This document shows, in pieces, positions 10,990-23,671 of a stretch of DNA of 64,000 nt. The translations under genes and the position numbers were made by a program. The stretch comes from Chamaelirium japonicum. Its lineage: Eukaryota > Streptophyta > Magnoliopsida > Liliales > Melanthiaceae. The notes under the pieces are model-generated. The model saw nothing but the letters and a program-made list of their open reading frames with translations, was not told the origin of the DNA and searched no databases. The stretch is taken from NCBI GenBank assembly GCA_947650365.1, contig CANTAL010000133.1, positions 62,001 to 126,000 of the forward strand, read 5' to 3'. Each line of letters starts with the position of its first letter. Positions within the stretch are counted from its first letter, which is position 1.

Positions 10990-12518
10990 CAGAGTCTATT
11001 GTTGAAATTCCCTACTTGTAGGGATCCAATAGAAAGGTTTCCGAAGTATGAAGGGAACACTCGACCTGATAAACTTTACGCACATGATTGTGTGCTCTTG
11101 CAGCACAATGCAAACAAGCCGATGGGTTACTCTTTTTAAAATCTTACTTATGTTCTCTTGCTAACTACTTGCACTCTTAAAAAAAATTATCTTGGGATGC
11201 AAAGGGAAGTGCGCTACTCTCCTCTCAAATGTACAATCACTGGTGCTACGTGCTATGGAAATAAACATTCATGGCTAAGCTAAATAGTAAAGCACACAGT
11301 CAATTTTTACTTGGAAACTTCAAAGAAAAAAACCACGTCGGGACCGTGATCTCAGAAACGCAAGTGATCCACTAGAAAGGTAAAGGTACAAAATTCTAGA
11401 GTGTTACTCTGGTAGATCTACTGTGATTCACAACCCAACCATGATGCTTCCCATGAACAGGTGTTCCATGAGTCGCTTGACCCGGCGCACCGCAGCCGTT
11501 GCTCATAATCCCCCGTAACCTCCTATATGTAAACTGATGTCCTTCCCCCCTTGGTCTCCTTAGCACCGCTAACTTCATACCCAACTTGCAAATGCACATT
11601 GCAAGTTTTCAATCCACATGAGAAACCAACCACCCTTTAGCAAAAGATAGACCCAAGGGTTCCACGTCACCAAATCCACAATGATAGAAACCCTCCAATG
11701 ATTTGTCACCCCCGATACCCTATGGGAGTGAAGGATTTTCTACCCAAGGGTATTTGACCCTCTAAAGACTTATCTCCCTCAATTCCCTACGAGGGGAATT
11801 CAAGCCATATCGAAGGATTTACGCTCAATGCACATGAGCGACCAAATGCACATGGGATTTAAGGCGGCTCGGAAGAAATTGGAAACAATTTGGGGAAGGG
11901 ATTCAACCGACGAAAACCTCCATCACAAGAGGGATGGAAAACCAAAAGGGTTTAAATATAAAACTAAATGGACCCACCTGAAGCCCTCAGGGAAGTGCAC
12001 AAATGTCTCCAAATGATGGAGGAATGATTTCTACTTGCACCAGATGAAAACCTCGAGGGAAGGCAGAGGGGGCAAAATAATTCTCAAGAGTTTCACCCAA
12101 AACAAACCTCCAAACCAAAACAAATGAAGAGAGAACCAGTTAATTTAAAGGACCCGGTTTCAGACCAAATGGTCCTTACCCGTGTTTCCACCTATATAGG
12201 GGTTTGGCTACCCTATCGCCAAAACGGTTGAGACTGTTGGAAAACGGTACGGACTGCACAGTGGGGAGTATTGTACCAACACTTAGCCGATTTTAGTCAG
12301 GCCAAGTGTTGGGTCTCTCTAGTGGCAAAATTATAAATCCGTTTAAAATTCATTTTCGTAACAACATTTTAAATGGGCACATACCTCAAAAATCATGAAA
12401 TCATTGAAATAATCAAAACGCACGCAAATCTAGTAACATGATTTCATAATCAAAATACGAATACAAAAACCATTTACACCCAGTAGATTAACAACATGGT
12501 ACATGCTAGTGGGTGTAT
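10990..12518. repeat. LTR-like non-coding remnant
   Basis: No coding sequence is seen. The stretch opens with TGTTGAAATTCC near 11000 and includes a TATA-like CTATATAGG near 12192, which resembles copia LTR and leader DNA. Neither a second copy nor a primer site was found. It lies between the LINE fragment and the LTR at 12519. Confidence 0.3.
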
Positions 12519-13454
12519 TGGGATTCTACTCTACTATAGCATGTAAATAATGACTAGCAATAGCATAAAGAGGTTCCAAGTCTAGTGTAGAAAGCAATAT
12601 AACTAAGGTTGAGGGGTTTAGCATGCAAAGGTTGACACAATAATCAAACATGGTTTAGGTTGGATCCTAAGGCCTTTTACAGATATGGCAGAAGGGGAAG
12701 AGAGGGAAGGAGAAAAGGTGGACTTAGCAGTAGTCAAGGCTTGTGCTAGCGCAATGCCCTGAAAGCTATTTCGTCGCCTAGGTAGGTACTTAAAGGCCTC
12801 CGACGAACGCTCCCTAGGGTATAATAAATGGACTCCTCTTCAGCACCGAAGAGAACCCCTTGGGACTCTCAATGTACTCCAGACAACAACCGAATCACGA
12901 ACGAGAGAGAAAGAAACAGAGAAAGTGAAGAGAGCTCTAGCTTTTGGTGTGTCTTCTGGCTTCATTAGACCCTATCTTATATAGAGGTCCTTAGCCATAA
13001 TGTTCCCACACTCACAGTCCATCGCATGCAGCAATAGTTCTCGCACTAAAGAGCAATCACTGCATGTCAAGTGTAACGGTTGCATATAACTATACAGAGG
13101 TCCAGGTTCAACGAACCTAACTCAGCCTCGTGAAGCGTGTAACAGTAAGAATAACTCTCTATTAAAAAAAATAAAAATCAAAGTAAAAGAAGGCCCAAAG
13201 CCTAAAGCTCATTCGCGTCCACGCGATTCACGAGCCGTAGCCTAGACCTCAGGTCGTGCCCTTTCCTGGGCCTGGCCCGGCTTGGCACCCGCACACACGT
13301 GTGTGGTGGGCTATGGCTTGGATCTTGGGAAGCTACAAAGCCCAATGAAAGGAGTTCTCTTAAAAAAGCATTAAAAGTTCACCCCTCGGGCAAAATGGGA
13401 CTAAACACAAAATTTGGTTTTTTCATTCTCTTATCAAAACTAATTTTTATAACA
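12519..13454 (-). repeat. 3' LTR of the full-length copia element
   Basis: It begins TGGGATTCTACTC and aligns throughout with 20466-21387. Shared blocks include AGCAATAGCATAAAGAGGTT, GGGGTTTAGCATGCAAAGGT and GGTTGGATCCTAAGGCCTT. Substitutions are frequent, so the insertion is old. Confidence 0.8.
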
Positions 13455-15890
13455 ATCCGCCACAAGAATGAAAATATCTAAAATCAAATCAAAAGAAGTT
13501 GTCTGGAGTACTTATGAGAAGTATGTATAGACATAAGGTGTCTTTTGACTTAGACCTTTGCTTAGTGTAGACCTGCAGAACTTACAAGCTGATAGTAACT
13601 TACGTCTTAAACTGTATAGCTATATATTATAAATCTAGTCGATAGGTCTCACCCATACCCTAAATTCAATATTGAGTCCCATGCGGTTGTGCTCTTTATG
13701 GCTATTGGGGGATAATTTTTACTGGCTCGTGTGCTCCTCCTGCAAGACAAAGGAAACGTAAGAACGGCTGGCTCCCTTAGGAGCGTAGACCCTCCGACGC
13801 TCAAGTATGTCTAGGTGTGAACAAGGGAAAGCTTTAGTAGTTGGAAAATGGTCAAGGTTTCTCAGTTTCGAACCTGTACTTTGGAGCTAGGGGTTGTACC
13901 TTTATAAACTCTTATAGACCACCAGAGATGGACACGTGGTGGCTCTTTCTCGCACCTTTTACGCCCAAATATGTTAGCCCACATGGGTCTTTAATGGCCT
14001 TTGTCGTTTAGCCTGCCAGGCGGTGGCGAGGGGGGATGCGCTAGTCTTGTCCGCGCCAGGTGGAGATTCTGGAAGGCTCTAGTTCTGGGAGGTTCTAGAC
14101 TAACTCTGGCCAGCTCCTGTGGCTCGCAGTCGTCCACGTAGTTCCACGGGGGTGGTGAAACCTATCGGCTCGGTACCGCCTTACTGTGGGTGACCTCGTG
14201 GTAAAAAGGGCGAGCTCTTGGTCAGGGGGGAACCTTCAGATCCTCTCTTACTGTCAACAGGCAGACTCTTTGGCCGTTGCATGATCGGGCGAGCTCCTGG
14301 TCATAGGGGTCATTGCAGAACTTCTCCTCCATCAAGTTGCTCCGCCTACTTCTTCCTATTGTCAAATATGTAAACTCTTCGACTGTTGCATGATTGGGCG
14401 AGCTTCTAAGCGAGCTGTGGGTATTGAGTCTTTCGAAGTGTTATTTGAATTTTGCCAAGAGCAATCTCCCCCGTGGACGAGCCAATCGCATGCGGACAGA
14501 GCGAGCTCCCTGGCGAGCTGTTGAATACTGGCGGCGACTGCTGTATTCTTTCCAGCTGGCGGGTTGCGTAGAGAGCTTTGACTCGCAGTACCTCATGAAT
14601 GAGGCCTCGAGAAAGATGCTCCTCCGGGCAGGCTATGCGCACCAGCCGTGGGCGACCTATTCCGTATACTGTCTGGGTATGTTCCGAGCGGGCTATAAAC
14701 ACCAGACACTGGTGACCTCTTCAATATGCGAGCTGATCACATGCGGTCAGGGTAACTCTGGACGGGCTGGGAGCACCAACCACGGGCGACCTCTTCCATA
14801 TGCGAGCTGATCACGATGGTCAGGGCGAGTCTCAGGCGAGCCGTGGGCATCGTCCCAGGCTACCTCTTCTCGTGTACGATCTAATCAGGACGGTCAAGGC
14901 GAGCCGTGGGCATCGGCCCGGGCTACCTAGAAATGTTCTTTAAACTCCAAGACCTGTTCTGGTATCAAAGCTACTTGCCCAAAATCGCTGTTGACCTTGA
15001 GTCTCGAACCCTCCGGAGGGATGGTTCCTACTTTGATCACTCGAGGTCGCCCTGGGTGCGCCCGAAGTCAAGGGCGACCTCCCTAGGGACTTCTGCCGTC
15101 TCGCTGTGTTCTTTCCCCTGCTACTGCCACGTGGCCGTCAAGTGAGTGATATTTTTTCAAGACCATCATTACCCCCTCCTGAGGGAGTAGCTAAGCATAG
15201 CCCCGCTCGCTCAGGAGTCTAGCAAGGTTGTCCTAGCTTAGGTAGCAACCAGACCGATTGGTCCCTGATGAGACGGCGTAGTACCTCGTGAATAAGGCAT
15301 CGAGGAAGATGCTACTCCGGGCAGGCTGTGACCGCGAGCAACCTATTCCGCATGTGAGTTGATCGCATGCAGTATGAGTAAGCTCCAGGCAGGCTGTGAG
15401 CACCAGCCACGGGCAACCTCTTCCGCATACAAGCTGATCACATACGGTCAGGGTAACTTCGGGTGGCCTGGGAGCACCGGCCACGGGCGACCTATTCTAT
15501 ATACGAGCTGACCGTGATGGTCAGGGTGAGTCTCGGGAGAGCCATGGGCATCGACCCGTGCTACCTCTTCACACATGCCATCTGATCAGGACGATCAGGG
15601 CGAGCCTCGGGCAAGCTGTGGTCACCGGCCCGGGCTACCTGGAAATATTATTTAAACTCCAAGACCTGTTTTGGTCAGCAAGCTACTTACCCAAAATCAT
15701 GGTTGACCTTGATTCTCGAACCCTTCGGAGGGGTGGTTCTTACTTTGATCACCCAAGGTCACCCTGGGTATGCCCAAAGTCAAGGGCGACCTCCCTGGGG
15801 ACTTTTGCTATCTCGCCGTGTTCTTTCCCCTGCTACTGCCACGCGGTCGACGAGCAAGTGATATTTTTTCGAGACCATCAATAGCCATGA
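13455..15890. repeat. non-coding insert with a tandem duplication of about 600 bp
   Basis: Two copies, about 14585-15165 and 15278-15885, share long blocks such as AAACTCCAAGACCTGTT and TCTTTCCCCTGCTACTGCC. Each holds shorter repeats of GAGCTGATCAC..GGTCAGGG type. Short open stretches in it (for example 14394-14810) are made of the repeats and match no family I know. It lies between the 3' LTR and the RNase H end of the copia element, so it is a later insertion or an expanded untranslated region. Confidence 0.55.
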
Positions 15891-17044
15891 GCCATCCCCA
15901 ATTTTCTTTAGTGTTATAGAGAATTGGCCTCAATTCTCATAGAAGCAGCCACACTTCTACACTCATATATGTGCTTACTATCAGGAGTGCTCTGTATCTA
16001 TACACCCCACTGGTATACCAGCTATAGTTAACATTAAGAGTCTAAAACTTAGCCTCTTGACGATACATAATATACTATCACATCATAGGGAAAGGTAAAA
16101 GGTTTGATAGTACCCTTATAAGTTCCTCGAATAACTTATTTTTCCATTGAACCTCGATCTTGGGATCTCCAGTCATATAGGTTGGGTTACCATAATCGAA
16201 GATTTATTAGTTTATAGGTCTCAGCCCCATCCCCCTCGATGTACTTAGAACTAACTCTCTAGCTAGTCCTTTAGTTAAGGGATCTGCTAAATTATCCTTT
16301 GACCTAACATAGTCAATAGCAATTATCTCATCTTTCAATATTTTTCTAATAGTTTTATGTCTATGACGAATATGTCATGACTTCCTGTTATAGGAGTTAT
16401 TCCTGGCCCTTATTATAGCTACTTAGCTATTACAATGAATTGGGACAGCAGGAATAACTCCTATAACAGCAATTATCTCATCTTATTATAGCTACTAGTG
16501 AAGATGGTGAATGACTCCTATGGAATAACTCCTATAGCAGGAGTAGCTATAATAAGGGCCATAAATTAGCTATAAAAGGACATATCCATAATGAGATTCT
16601 TTATCCATTCACCATCTTCACTAATTTTATCTAGGGCTATAAACTCTGACTCCACAGTGGATCGGGCAATGCATGTTTGTTTGGATGATTTCTAATAAAC
16701 TGCACCTCCTCTAGGGTAAATATATACCCACTAGTGGATTTGGTTCCTGAAGAATCCGCAATCCAATTAGTATCACTATACCCCTCTAGGATAGCGGGAT
16801 ACCTACCATAGAAAATGTCATAATCTAAGGTATGTTTTAAGTACCTTAGAACTCGGATTAGAGCATCCCAATGCTTTTGGTTAGGGTTAATAGCGTATCT
16901 ACTAAGTCTACCTATCACATAGGCAATATCATATCTCGTGTAGTTCATGATATACATGTGATTGCCAATTACCTTAGAATATTTTATTTGAGATACACTA
17001 TGTCCTAAATTCTTATTTAGGTGTACTGAAGGATCATATGGCAT
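15891..17044 (-). pseudogene. copia RNase H region, broken by a hairpin insertion
   Basis: On the minus strand 16637-17044 reads QIKYSKVIGNHMYIMNYTRYDIAYVIGRLSRY, then HWDALIRVLRYLKHTLDY, then EGYSDTNWIADSSGTKSTSGYIF, the conserved end of copia pol. RNase H removes RNA from the RNA-DNA hybrid. The C-terminal part, ending in a LADPLTKG-like motif near 16290, is still visible but is split by inverted repeats at 16385-16623. Confidence 0.75.
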
Positions 17045-17065
17045 TCTGACAGGTCAACAATCATA

Positions 17066-17960
17066 CTAACTGAACTTCCTAAGTACTTTCTTGATGTAGT
17101 TGGATTGAGATAGAGCTATGCTATTGGAATCTCTCTTAATTTTGATTCCAAGAATAACATCTACAGCCCTTAAGTCCTTCATATCGAAGTGACTACTCAA
17201 GAAGTTCTTGGTCTTGACCACTACTTCTAAGTTGGTTCCAAAGATCAACATATCATATATATAGAGACATATGATCACCCAAGTCAAGTTATTGACCTTA
17301 GTGTTGATACATTTGTCTGATTTATTAATCATGAACCCAATTGAAGTTCATATATGGTCAAACTTCTCGTGCTATTGCTTTGGAGCCTATTTGAGACCAT
17401 AAAGAGCTTTATTTAGTCTACAAACCTTCTTTTCTAAGCCTTTCTCTATGAAGTCTTCGAGCTGATCCATATAGATCTCTTCCTCTAATTCTCTATTTAG
17501 GAATGCAATCTTTACATCCATCTGGTGAATTACAAGGTTATGGATAGCGGCTATAGCTATAAGCATTCTAATTGATATAATCCTGGTCACTAGAAAGTAA
17601 GTGTCAAAGAAATCCAATCCCTCTCGCTGTTTATAGCCTTTAGCTACTAACCTAGTCTTATATCTTTCAATAGATCCGTCTTTCCTAAGCTTCTTCTTGA
17701 ATATTTATTTGCATCCAACAGTTTTACAAACAGGAGGTAGCTCAACTAGATCTTAGGTATTGTTGGATGCTATAGACTCAAGCTCACTGGTTACAGCTTC
17801 CTTCCAAAAGATAGAGTCAGCTGAAATCATAGGTTCATCATAACTAGTTAGATCATCTTCTACTAGATATGTAATAAAGTCAGGCCCAAACAAAGTACCA
17901 GTCCTAGCTTGCTTCTAAGTTCAATCTCTTTATTGTCTGAAGAGTCATCCCTCCGTCTAG
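17066..17960 (-). pseudogene. copia reverse transcriptase, catalytic motif altered
   Basis: The minus-strand reading MDFFDTYFLVTRIISIRML, then HQMDVKIAFLNRELEEEIYMDQ, then CRLNKALYGLK is standard copia RT. At about 17240-17260 the catalytic YVDD is replaced by YIYD, losing the first of the two metal-binding Asp residues. Stops and frame changes separate the blocks. The enzyme would have copied the element's RNA inside the particle; this copy cannot be active. Confidence 0.8.
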
Positions 17961-18064
17961 GAGCAGGCCTCTCAAGCGTATTAGGCTCCTAAGATCTCTT
18001 AAACCTCTCTCTATAAGGAAATTGACTTTCAAAGAACTCAGCATCCCTAGTCTCAATGATGGTA

Positions 18065-18900
18065 TTATATATCATCTATGTATGGGTTTTCAGAATGGAT
18101 TACTAAAAACCTATAAGCACTACTGTTCTGGGCATATACTATGAATACAGAGTCAACTGTTTTAGGACTCAGCTTGGTCCTCTTAGGGTTAGGTATGGAT
18201 ACCTTCGCTAAACACCCCCACACTTTGAGGTGTTTATAGCATGGCTTCTTACCTCTCATAATCTTATAAGGTGCCCACTCAGACTCCTTAAATGGGATCC
18301 TATTCAGAACATATGCTACTGAGAGCATAGTCTCCCCCCTACAGGTTCATAGGTACCCTAACTGTTTATCATGGCATTGACCATGTCCTTTAAGGTCTTG
18401 TTCTTTATCTTAGCTACTTTATTAGACTGAGGAAAATATAGAACAATAGTCTGATGAATTACGTACACCATTATCTTCACAAAATTTAGTAAAATCTCCA
18501 GACTCATATTCACCTTCTTTATCCAACCTATGGACTTTGATCCTCTTCCTTAACTGATTTTATATTTCAGACTTATAAGTAATGAACTAGGACAAGCTTT
18601 CATCTTTACTCTTAATGAGAAAGATTGAATAGTGTCAAGAATAATCATCTATAAAAATGATGAAATATTTGTTCCCTTCTCTCTTTGTGTAACCCTTAAG
18701 GTCATACACGTCTGAGTGGATCAAGTCTAGGATTTCTAGGCTACACTTTATACTCTTAAAAGGTTTCTTGGCATATTTTGCCTCTACGCATATACCATAC
18801 TTTCTATCTGAAAATATAGCACATTTACGTATATTACCTAAGTTAACTAACCTTTTAAGTGATTTAGAGTTAACATGCCCTAGCTAAGCATGCCATAGGT
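18065..18900 (-). pseudogene. copia integrase, C-terminal half
   Basis: The reading AYVLNRIPFKESEWAPYKIM, GKKPCYKHLKVWGCLAKVS and then KTVDSVFIVYAQNSSAYRF matches the region after the integrase core in copia pol (the LNRxPxK..P and WGC.A segments). Upstream (towards 18900) the core is present only as scattered broken pieces. Confidence 0.75.
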
Positions 18901-19298
18901 CAAAAGACTCAGATAAGTAAGCAGAAGATAAAATTTTATTTTCATAAATAAAAGAGGTTATATTCAGCTTAAACAAGCCCTCATCAAGGTAATCATTTCC
19001 CATAAAAGACCCTCCCTTAGTCATGACAAATTTGTCTGACTCAAATACAAGCTTGTAGCCCTTCTTGCTCAGTATCGCTTCGGAGACCAGATTCTTCTAG
19101 ATGTCTGGGATGTGCAACACCTCCTTCAGAGTTAGAAGATTTTCAGAGTTGAACTTCATAATCATGTTCCCTTTCCTAGCAACTTGAGCAACAGATCGAG
19201 GAGTTCCCCAATACAGTGATTCTTCTCCTGTCGCAAGTGTTGGTATAAAATAAGCTCTGCAACCTATAGATATACCAGGTAGCTCTCGTATCTACCCA

Positions 19299-20205
19299 CT
19301 AGCCTGCAAGGTTGCTAACTAGATTGGCCTCCATCACCACCGTCGAGAAATAGCTGCTCTGGGCCATGTTCGCCTCGGACTTTTTCTTCAGCCAATTAGC
19401 TGAGTTGAAGCAATACTCCCTAGCCAGGTGACCTGGCTTGCCGCATACAAAGCAGTCTCCCTTCGGTTTCTTCTTAAACTTGAGCTTGGATAGCATGTTC
19501 TTCTCGAATGGCTTGGGAGCTTGAACCTTTTTCTTGGAAGACTTCCCCTCTACGAGGTTGGCCTTGCCTTTTATTATAAAGATTCGCTCCCTTTGCTCCG
19601 ATACTCGGTTGTCCTCCTCGATACGGATTCGGAGAATGAGGTCTTCTAGGGTCATCTCTTTCCTCTTGTGCTTTAAGTTGTCCTTATACTCCTTTTACGA
19701 GGGAGGCAACTTCTTGATGGTTGCCACTTGGAATCCCTCATAGATATTGTAGCCCTCAGCGAGGACCTCATGGATGATAATCTATATCTCCTCTAGTTGG
19801 GAAACCATAGACTTCTTATCTTCCATCTTGAACTCCAGTAGCTTCCCAACCATGAACTTCTTCGACTTGGATCCTTTGTGGTGTACTTCTTCTCTAATGA
19901 GTTCCATAAATCTTTGGCGAACTTACAGGTGAAGTAGACATCATAGAGGTCGGGGACAAGGTAGTTAGGGATATAATTCCTACACAGATAATCATGCCTC
20001 TCTCAGGAGTCTAAATCGGTTTAGTTAGAGGAGACATCATCCTTAGTGGTTAGGGTAGGCTTATCTAAAGAGATAAGGTCAACAACCCTAAGGACAGTCA
20101 GATAGAACCTAAGTTTCATCTACCATCTTTTAAAGTTATTCATATCGAATGGTTCAGGCTTCTCACTAGACTTGATAGGTTTCCTCTCCATCTTAGTAGT
20201 CATCT
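19299..20205 (-). pseudogene. copia gag with CCHC zinc knuckle
   Basis: The N-terminal start is near 20204 with MTTKMERKP and, a little on, EPFDMNNFKRW, the usual opening of this gag type. The C-terminal reading at 19299-19655 has MTLEDLILRIRIEEDNR and the knuckle CFVCGKPGHLAREYC (C-x2-C-x4-H-x4-C), which binds the element's RNA. Stops lie between these parts. It is next to the 5' LTR, as expected. Confidence 0.75.
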
Positions 20206-20465
20206 AGGAAGAATTCCTTTTGACTTTTCAAAAATTTAATAGCCAGATATGCTCCAGGAATGAGGTGGAGCACTTGGCTCACTTAAATACCAAGATGCCT
20301 AGGGTAATTTAATGCCGGTTTGTCAAGCTTTCCTTAACACTGTCAAACTTAGAAAAATTCAGAGGAAGTCCAATAGTTAACAAGAGACTAGATCTAAATA
20401 CTCTCGAATATGATCTAGATCTAATCGGAATAGAATATAACAAAATAAAATAGATTTCAAATTAT

Positions 20466-21387
20466 TGGGATTCTACTCTAATATGGCATGCAAATGATGC
20501 CTAGCAATAGCATAAAGAGGTTACAAGTCTATTGTAGAAAACAGTAGAACTAAGGTTGAGGGGTTTAGCATGCAAAGGTTGACACAACAATCAAACACGG
20601 TTTAGGTTGGATCCTAAGGCCTTCTACAGATATAGCAAAAGGGAAAGAGATGGAAGGAAAAGGTGGACTTAGCAGTAGTCGAGACTTGTGCTAGCACAAT
20701 TCTTTGAAAGCTTTTTCGTCACCTAGGTAGGTGCTTTAAGGTCGTCGACGAATGCTCCCTAGGGTACAATGACTAGACTCCTCTTTAGCACCGAAAGGAA
20801 CCGCTTTGGGACTCTCAGTATACTCCAGACAGCAACCAAATCATGAACAAGAGAGAAAGAAATAAAAAGAGTGAAGAGAGCTCTAGCTTTTGGTGTGTAT
20901 TCTGGCTTCACTGGACCCTCTCTTATATAGAGGACCTTAGCCGTACCGTTTCCACACTCACAGCCCATCACATGCAGCAATGGTTCCCATACTGAAGAGC
21001 ATTCACTGCTCTGCCAGGTGTAATGGTTGCATGCGATAGTGCAGAGATCCAAGTTCAACGAACCTAGCTCTGCCTCGTGAAGCTTGTAACGGTAGGAATA
21101 ACTCTCCATTAAAAAACTTAAAATCAAAGTAAAAGAATGCCCAACGCCCGAAGCCCATTCTCATCCACACGGCTCGCGAGCCTCAGCCCGGCTAGGTTCG
21201 GTTCGGCTTGGCTCGGCGCCCGCTCGTGCGCATGTGGTGGGCTATGGCTTAGCTCTTAGGAAGTTACAAAGCCCAATGAAGAGAGTTCTTTTTAAAAAGC
21301 ATTAAAGGTTCCCCCCTGGGCAATATGGGAGTAAGCACAAAAATCGATTTTTTTTTCATTATCTTAACAAAATGAATTTTTGTAAAA
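20466..21387 (-). repeat. 5' LTR of the full-length copia element
   Basis: Direct repeat of 12519-13454, starting TGGGATTCTACTC. It flanks gag, which marks it as the 5' copy on the minus strand. A minus-strand TATA-like CTATATAAG lies at about 20930-20938. Confidence 0.78.
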
Positions 21388-21629
21388 TGCGAGATAGGCA
21401 TTTTGATCTAAGTTAATGCTGAGGTGTCCTGTTGAACAGATATGTGTTGCATTGTTGAAGTCTTCAATGGGTTGTGAATGCGCACGTTGTCCTAACTCAC
21501 ATGTTACACAAACCACACCGAGTCAGTTTACACTCACAAATTCGCCAACAAAACAGATATACAACATACATTGTAACAATTCTGATAGCCTCTAACACAT
21601 AATTCAAAAATCTATCTTCATCCCGCCGT

Positions 21630-22110
21630 AAAGGCCCTGGACCTCACCCATCGCATTGGCTTCCCCAGGATCAAGATGTTCTCAAGGTCAATGTTAATGG
21701 AGTGATTGACAGCTCTCAATCGGCACCTGGTACTATTATAAGGGATAGTTCAAGATCCCATATTTTCTTAGAGGGCAATATTTTTGTGGTGTTCAAAGCT
21801 ATTGAAATTGAAGCTCATGTGATCCTTCAATGTTTACGGGCTCTCGAAAGAAATGGGGATCCTCATGTCATCGTGGAGGTTGACAATCAAGTTCCGATCC
21901 ATCTTCTGCTAGATGGAAATCTCTCCCCACCATGGCAGATACATAGAATTATATGATGTATCTAACTGCAAGCTCATATCTCGTGGGTTCACCTCCTACA
22001 GGTTCTCTCATGTGAATAGGGACCAAAACTCTTGTGCCAATTATTTGGCCAAGTTTACTTTGCAGGAGCAAAACCTCTTCTCTTCTTTTTCTATTCCTCG
22101 ATGTATATAG
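21630..22110 (+). pseudogene. LINE RNase H domain and ORF2 end
   Basis: The readings LKVNVNGVIDSSQSAPGTIIRDS, then AHVILQCLRALERNGDPHVIVEVDNQ, then FSHVNRDQNSCANYLAKF follow the plant LINE RNase H order: KxNxDG, GxxIRD, VxxExD, and HVxRxxNxxADxLA. A frameshift near 21920-21950 splits it in two. The plus strand, the position and the missing linker fit it being the far end of the LINE seen at 5838-10975. The ORF ends with a TAG at about 22108. Confidence 0.75.
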
Positions 22111-22546
22111 GGTCGAAGTTAGGATTTTAATATAGGGGGGGGCAAGGTGCAAGTCCAGATATTGTCTCTTGACAATGTCAATAATTACTTTTCTACACTC
22201 TTCTAAATTATAAAAAAATTGAAAAAATATTTGACTTTGTAAATAGTTATTAAAAGTAAAATACATCATTGAATATTTTTTTCCATTAAAAAATAACTTT
22301 CTAATTATAATAGAGATTTATTTAGGGTTCATACTCAAGAGGTAGTGCAATTATTAAATTAATTGTGTCCATATAACTTGACAAATGTATAGAGCAGTGA
22401 AATAAAATTTCTTTACAGCTAGAGGGAGCAACTACAAAGACAATAGTTCTTTTAACCATTGATCTCAAGTTTTAGACTATTATCTTTTTTTTTTCAAAAG
22501 TTAATTGGGGGCAGCTGCGCCCCTGGGCCTTACCTGGCTCCGCCCA
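22111..22546. mobile_element. possible small inverted-repeat DNA element in the LINE 3' tail
   Basis: The left end GGTCGAAGTTAGGATTTT and the reverse complement of the right end (GGCGGAGCCAGGTAAGG) are imperfect inverted repeats, both continuing into G-rich then CAA sequence. Flanks TATA and ATAT hint at a short target duplication. It has no coding sequence. Confidence 0.4.
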
Positions 22547-23671
22547 TATTTGTATCTCCTTTTTAATGATTATAGCGAAGGAGCGGTTGAGTAATTATAG
22601 TAATTTTTTTGTTTCGTGGGTTTGGGTGTCATGAATAGAACCCCCATAGTTCCTAAAAAAAAGTTTTCAGCGTAATTATGGTCACAGAAAAGATGGGTTG
22701 TCTTTTTTGCAAACATGAGATTACAAGCCGTTCCTGGGTCTTGGGGGTGGTGAGCTGGGTGCGGAGAAAATATGATTAGGAGATTATGAGAAAGATCCTA
22801 TGGAGGGACCCTTTGATCTGCATCTCCATGTTACTTTTTGCGAGAGATCAGGAGGGGTTACCCGGGACTGAGGTCTTTACAGAAGGTTGGGTTTCTTAAG
22901 AGTCTAAGGAGTCTTTTTGTCCTTCTTGTGCTTTGAGCTTTCATCGGTTAGGGAGCTTTTAGTGTTGTTCATCGGTTTTCGTGTCTCCCTTGGCTATTGT
23001 TAGACCTCGGTGTCCTTGATCATCGATTTGTGGTATCGATATTGCTTTTAGTTTTGGCTTTGGCTTTTGCTTTGGTTTTGCTATCGCGTGACTGGCTTAT
23101 TTTGCTCGTGATCTATCGTAGTTCGTCGGCTTTGGCACGTGCGTTTCTTTAGCTCGGGTGTTGCTTTTGCTTTGCTTTGGCTTTGGCATGATTTTCACTT
23201 TGAGTTACGATGGCAATACTTCCTAGTCCTTTTGTTTATTTGGCCTCCTCCTTTTGGGGATGAAGCTTTGGTAACAATGGTTATGGCGACGAGTCTGCTT
23301 TTCTTCTTTTTTGGGCTTCTTTGGCATAGTCGAAGTTGAAAGCTTCTTTTGAAGACGGCGTGGTGGTGCCGGCTTCGATCTTCTTCTCCGGGCTTCTTTG
23401 GCGTTGTCGAAGTTGAAGGTTTTTTTTTAAGACTGTGTGGCAGTGCCGGTTTCGATCTTCTTCTCCAGGTTCTTTAGCATGGTCAGAGTTGAAGACTTCT
23501 TCTCCTAGCTTTTCTTCTTCGTGCATATATAGAGTCGAAGGTTGATCTTTTTGTGCAAGGGTCTTTACATCAATGAGGACTTTCTATGGACTAAGCCATT
23601 TTCATAGGATGGGCTTGCCCGAGCCTTGTGAAGCCTTTGGGTTGTCGAGTATGAGCCTCCTGTAGAGCCTC
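22547..23671. other. no gene; short tandem repeats
   Basis: This contains T-rich DNA with GGCTTTGG-type microrepeats (23045-23200) and a 77-bp unit in three copies at about 23281-23520 (landmark GGGCTTCTTTGGC at 23313 and 23390, diverged at 23467). Open stretches here come from the repeats. I see no gene or RNA. Confidence 0.6.

Larger units (their letters stand above)
12519..21387 (-). mobile_element. full-length but decayed Ty1/copia element
   Basis: Two direct repeats (12519-13454 and 20466-21387) bound a minus-strand set gag, integrase, RT and RNase H in copia order. All reading frames are broken by stops and frame changes. The 3' half holds a foreign-looking stretch with tandem duplications at 13455-15890. 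The element sits between the LINE linker (10975) and LINE RNase H (21630), so it inserted into that LINE. I could not confirm a target duplication or a methionine primer site. Confidence 0.8.

Noticed and set aside
14394-14810. 138-codon open stretch on the plus strand
   Set aside because: Composed of short tandem repeats in the duplicated block; a second copy of the block does not keep the frame.
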